From JBEKHT01 sp050012135 (GTDB taxonomy: Bacteria; Chloroflexota; Anaerolineae; Anaerolineales; RBG-16-64-43), in contig JBEKHT010000008.1 of the NCBI GenBank assembly GCA_050012135.1, forward strand, positions 1-64,000: 64,000 nt of DNA, written 5' to 3'. Made by a program: the position numbers and the translations under genes. Below are positions 62,128-64,000 of the stretch, one piece after another (position 1 is the stretch's first letter; each line of letters starts with the position of its first letter). The notes below the pieces were generated by a model. It saw only the letters and a program-made list of their open reading frames with translations, made no database searches and had not been told where the DNA came from.

Positions 62128-64000
62128 ATGGCACTTGAGGCAGGCGCTCTTCTCAACGGGAGATATCGCATCGACCGAGTCCTCGGACAGGGAGGCATGG
62201 GCGCGGTCTACTCTGCCGTTGACGAGAATCTTGGCCTGCCGGTCGCCGTCAAAGAGAATCTCTTCACCACGGAAGAGTATGCCCGCCAATTCCGGCGGGA
62301 AGCGACCATCTTGGCTGGCCTGCGTCACCCCAACCTGCCGCGTGTCACGGATCACTTTGTGATTCCGGGACAGGGCCAGTATTTGGTGATGGACTACATT
62401 GACGGCGAGGATCTTCGCCACCGCCAGGAAGGGCGCGAACCCGTTCTTGAAAATGAGCTCCTGAGTTGGGCCCGGCAAATCTGCGAGGCCATTGGCTATC
62501 TCCATCATCAGCGACGGCCGATCCTGCACCGTGATATTAAGCCCAGCAACATTCGGTTGACCGCCGATGGGCGGGCCGTGCTGGTGGATTTCGGGCTGGC
62601 ACGCGTGGAAGGAGCCACGGCCACGGCCGGGGCCAAGGGAATGTCCCCCGGCTTCGCACCGCCGGAGCAGTACGGGAGCAATCGTGTTGATGTGCGGGCC
62701 GACATCTATTCTTTCGCGGCAACGCTCTATGCACTGCTGACCGGCGTGCCCCCGGAGGACGCCTTGGATCGGGCCATGGGCTGGGGCCAACTCACGCCAA
62801 TCCTCACACGCAGACCCTCCGTTTCTCCGGGTCTGGCGAAAGTGGTGGAGAGGGGCCTCGAGGTCCAGGCCGATGATCGTTACGCCTCGATTGACGACTT
62901 CTGCTCAGCGCTGGCCGAGGCCAGTACCAAGCCGGTCCCGGCCGTGGAGGGGGCGACCCGGATCGCCGGGGGCGCACCCACTTTGCCCAGACCACCGGTC
63001 GGGGCGGTTCCTCAGGCCAGACCTGGCCGTGGAGCCTGGGGTCTTTGGATCGGGTTGGGGGCCGCAGGCATCGTCGTGCTCGCTGGAGCGGCCCTGTGGG
63101 GGGCCCGCTACGTGTTCCCTTCTGCGCCTGGGGCAAGTTCTGGCACTCCTGGAGAGCCTGGGCAGAGCGCGGTGCCTGTGGAGACGAGCGCGTTGTTAGC
63201 TCCGGGGACCGCTGCGGCCCTCGAGGTGACCCCCTCGCCTCCCCTCCCAGCGACCCTTGGGGTTGTGCCGAGCGAGACCTCGCTCGTCTTGCAGCCCACC
63301 GCGATCGCGTCTGACACGCCGGGCGCTCAGCCGTCCCCGGTCGGCGGCGGAGATCTCGTTGCATTTGTTTCCGACCAGGCTGGAACCCCCCAGATCTTCC
63401 TGCTGGACCCGAGCACTCGAGTCGCGAAGCAGGTTACCAATTTGGACGAGGGAGCCTGCCAGCCGGACTGGTCGCCGGACGGGATGCGCTTGGCGTTCAC
63501 CTCGCCCTGCCCGGGGAATCAATCGAGCTATGTCAATGCCTCCATCTGGGTGATGAACCGGGACGGGACGAATGTGAACCCGATCTCAACGGCTCCTGGG
63601 GGGGACTATGATCCGGCGTGGTCTCCGGATGGGAAGCAGATAGCCTTCACCTCCTTGCAAAGAGGGCAGGCACAGGTCTATGTGATGGATGCGACGGGTG
63701 GGAATCGAAAGCCGCTGAGCCCTCCGGGTGCCGTGGATGGTCAACCGCGCTGGTCGCCGGACGGTAGCCTGCTCGTGTTCATTTCGGTCTCCTCGGATCA
63801 GACCCCCACGGTCTTTGTGATGAACGCGGACGGCAGTAACCGCCAACAGTATTCGCGGGGGCCAGGCGCCTATTCGAGTCCGGACTGGTCTCCCAACGGC
63901 CAATTGATACTTGCCGTGCGAGCGGCTCTCAACGGTCAAGTGGTGACCACTTTGTTTGGCGATCACGGTTTTAGCGAGAAGCAGATTCTGTTCGCCAGCG
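62128..64000 (+). CDS. Membrane Ser/Thr protein kinase with TolB/PD40-type propeller, 3' partial
   Basis: Runs off the window end; 624 codons visible. Residues 10-265 are a Hanks-type kinase: LGQGGMGAVY (19-28), Lys42 in AVKEN, HRDIKPSN (134-141), DFGLA (154-158) and the APPEQYG activation segment. A Pro-rich linker leads to one membrane helix at about 304-325. A Ser/Pro/Thr-rich stretch follows, and from about 412 an outer beta-propeller with at least four repeats ending WSPDG or WSPNG (PDWSPDGMRLAF, PAWSPDGKQIAF, PRWSPDGSLLVF). The propeller probably senses an outside ligand or wall state. TAAACT at 62049-62054 may be a -10 box. Confidence 0.93.
   Translation, partial: MALEAGALLNGRYRIDRVLGQGGMGAVYSAVDENLGLPVAVKENLFTTEEYARQFRREATILAGLRHPNLPRVTDHFVIPGQGQYLVMDYIDGEDLRHRQEGREPVLENELLSWARQICEAIGYLHHQRRPILHRDIKPSNIRLTADGRAVLVDFGLARVEGATATAGAKGMSPGFAPPEQYGSNRVDVRADIYSFAATLYALLTGVPPEDALDRAMGWGQLTPILTRRPSVSPGLAKVVERGLEVQADDRYASIDDFCSALAEASTKPVPAVEGATRIAGGAPTLPRPPVGAVPQARPGRGAWGLWIGLGAAGIVVLAGAALWGARYVFPSAPGASSGTPGEPGQSAVPVETSALLAPGTAAALEVTPSPPLPATLGVVPSETSLVLQPTAIASDTPGAQPSPVGGGDLVAFVSDQAGTPQIFLLDPSTRVAKQVTNLDEGACQPDWSPDGMRLAFTSPCPGNQSSYVNASIWVMNRDGTNVNPISTAPGGDYDPAWSPDGKQIAFTSLQRGQAQVYVMDATGGNRKPLSPPGAVDGQPRWSPDGSLLVFISVSSDQTPTVFVMNADGSNRQQYSRGPGAYSSPDWSPNGQLILAVRAALNGQVVTTLFGDHGFSEKQILFAS

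Noticed and set aside
1..64000. CRISPR arrays, tRNA or rRNA genes, insertion sequences, prophage
   Set aside because: No spaced direct repeats, tRNA arms, rRNA stretches, transposase motifs or phage structural genes were seen; a baseplate-like call at 13547 is a domain guess only.

Overview
The window reads as GC-rich chromosomal DNA of a Chloroflexota bacterium (Anaerolineae-like or a relative). Signs of this are lipoproteins with long Ala/Pro/Thr-rich linkers after the lipobox, a similar low-complexity insert in SecD, the order alaS - unknown membrane protein - ruvX - mltG, and many short class II sigma-70 -10 boxes. The lineage is an inference from style; there is no rRNA marker. I found no tRNA, rRNA, CRISPR array or insertion sequence.

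Bases 1-11.6 kb hold a molybdenum hydroxylase (xanthine dehydrogenase type) locus: a 5'-truncated molybdopterin subunit, an unknown membrane protein, an XdhC-type maturation factor, a fused FAD + [2Fe-2S] subunit, two paralogous two-helix membrane proteins, a second complete molybdopterin subunit, then YqeB, a YqeC-MocA fusion, and a second MocA-like gene broken by one in-frame stop. YqeB/YqeC are markers of selenium-dependent molybdenum hydroxylases.

Bases 11.9-25.9 kb are mostly housekeeping: mltG, ruvX, an unknown anchored protein and alaS on the minus strand; degV, an unusual SRPBCC-PDZ-DinB fusion, a TPR protein coupled to a uroporphyrinogen-decarboxylase-like protein, a secreted multidomain wall hydrolase with LysM, and folD on the plus strand.

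Bases 26.0-39.9 kb return to nitrogen-compound catabolism: 8-oxoguanine deaminase, adenine deaminase, a decayed GntR-type regulator, two different non-canonical transcarbamoylases, carbamate kinase, a complete BMP-family (nucleoside/purine-type) ABC importer and a threonine-synthase-like PLP enzyme. With the hydroxylase locus this suggests import and oxidation of purines, ending in carbamoyl phosphate and ATP through carbamate kinase. No uricase, allantoinase or dihydropyrimidinase is visible, so the middle steps are unknown or encoded elsewhere.

Bases 40.0-64.0 kb carry a peptide-type ABC importer without its ATPases, whose binding protein appears circularly permuted; a prepilin peptidase; secD-secF; an alkyl-DHAP-synthase-like flavoenzyme coupled to glpD; an aminotransferase; a DtxR/MntR regulator - mntH - universal stress protein operon with a clear promoter and operator; a degenerate LCP-like protein; murA with Asp in place of the catalytic Cys; gyrB; and the start of a membrane Ser/Thr kinase with a TolB-like propeller.

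The observations I rank highest are the permuted binding protein, the two transcarbamoylases with carbamate kinase in a purine context, and the paired small membrane proteins inside the hydroxylase locus.
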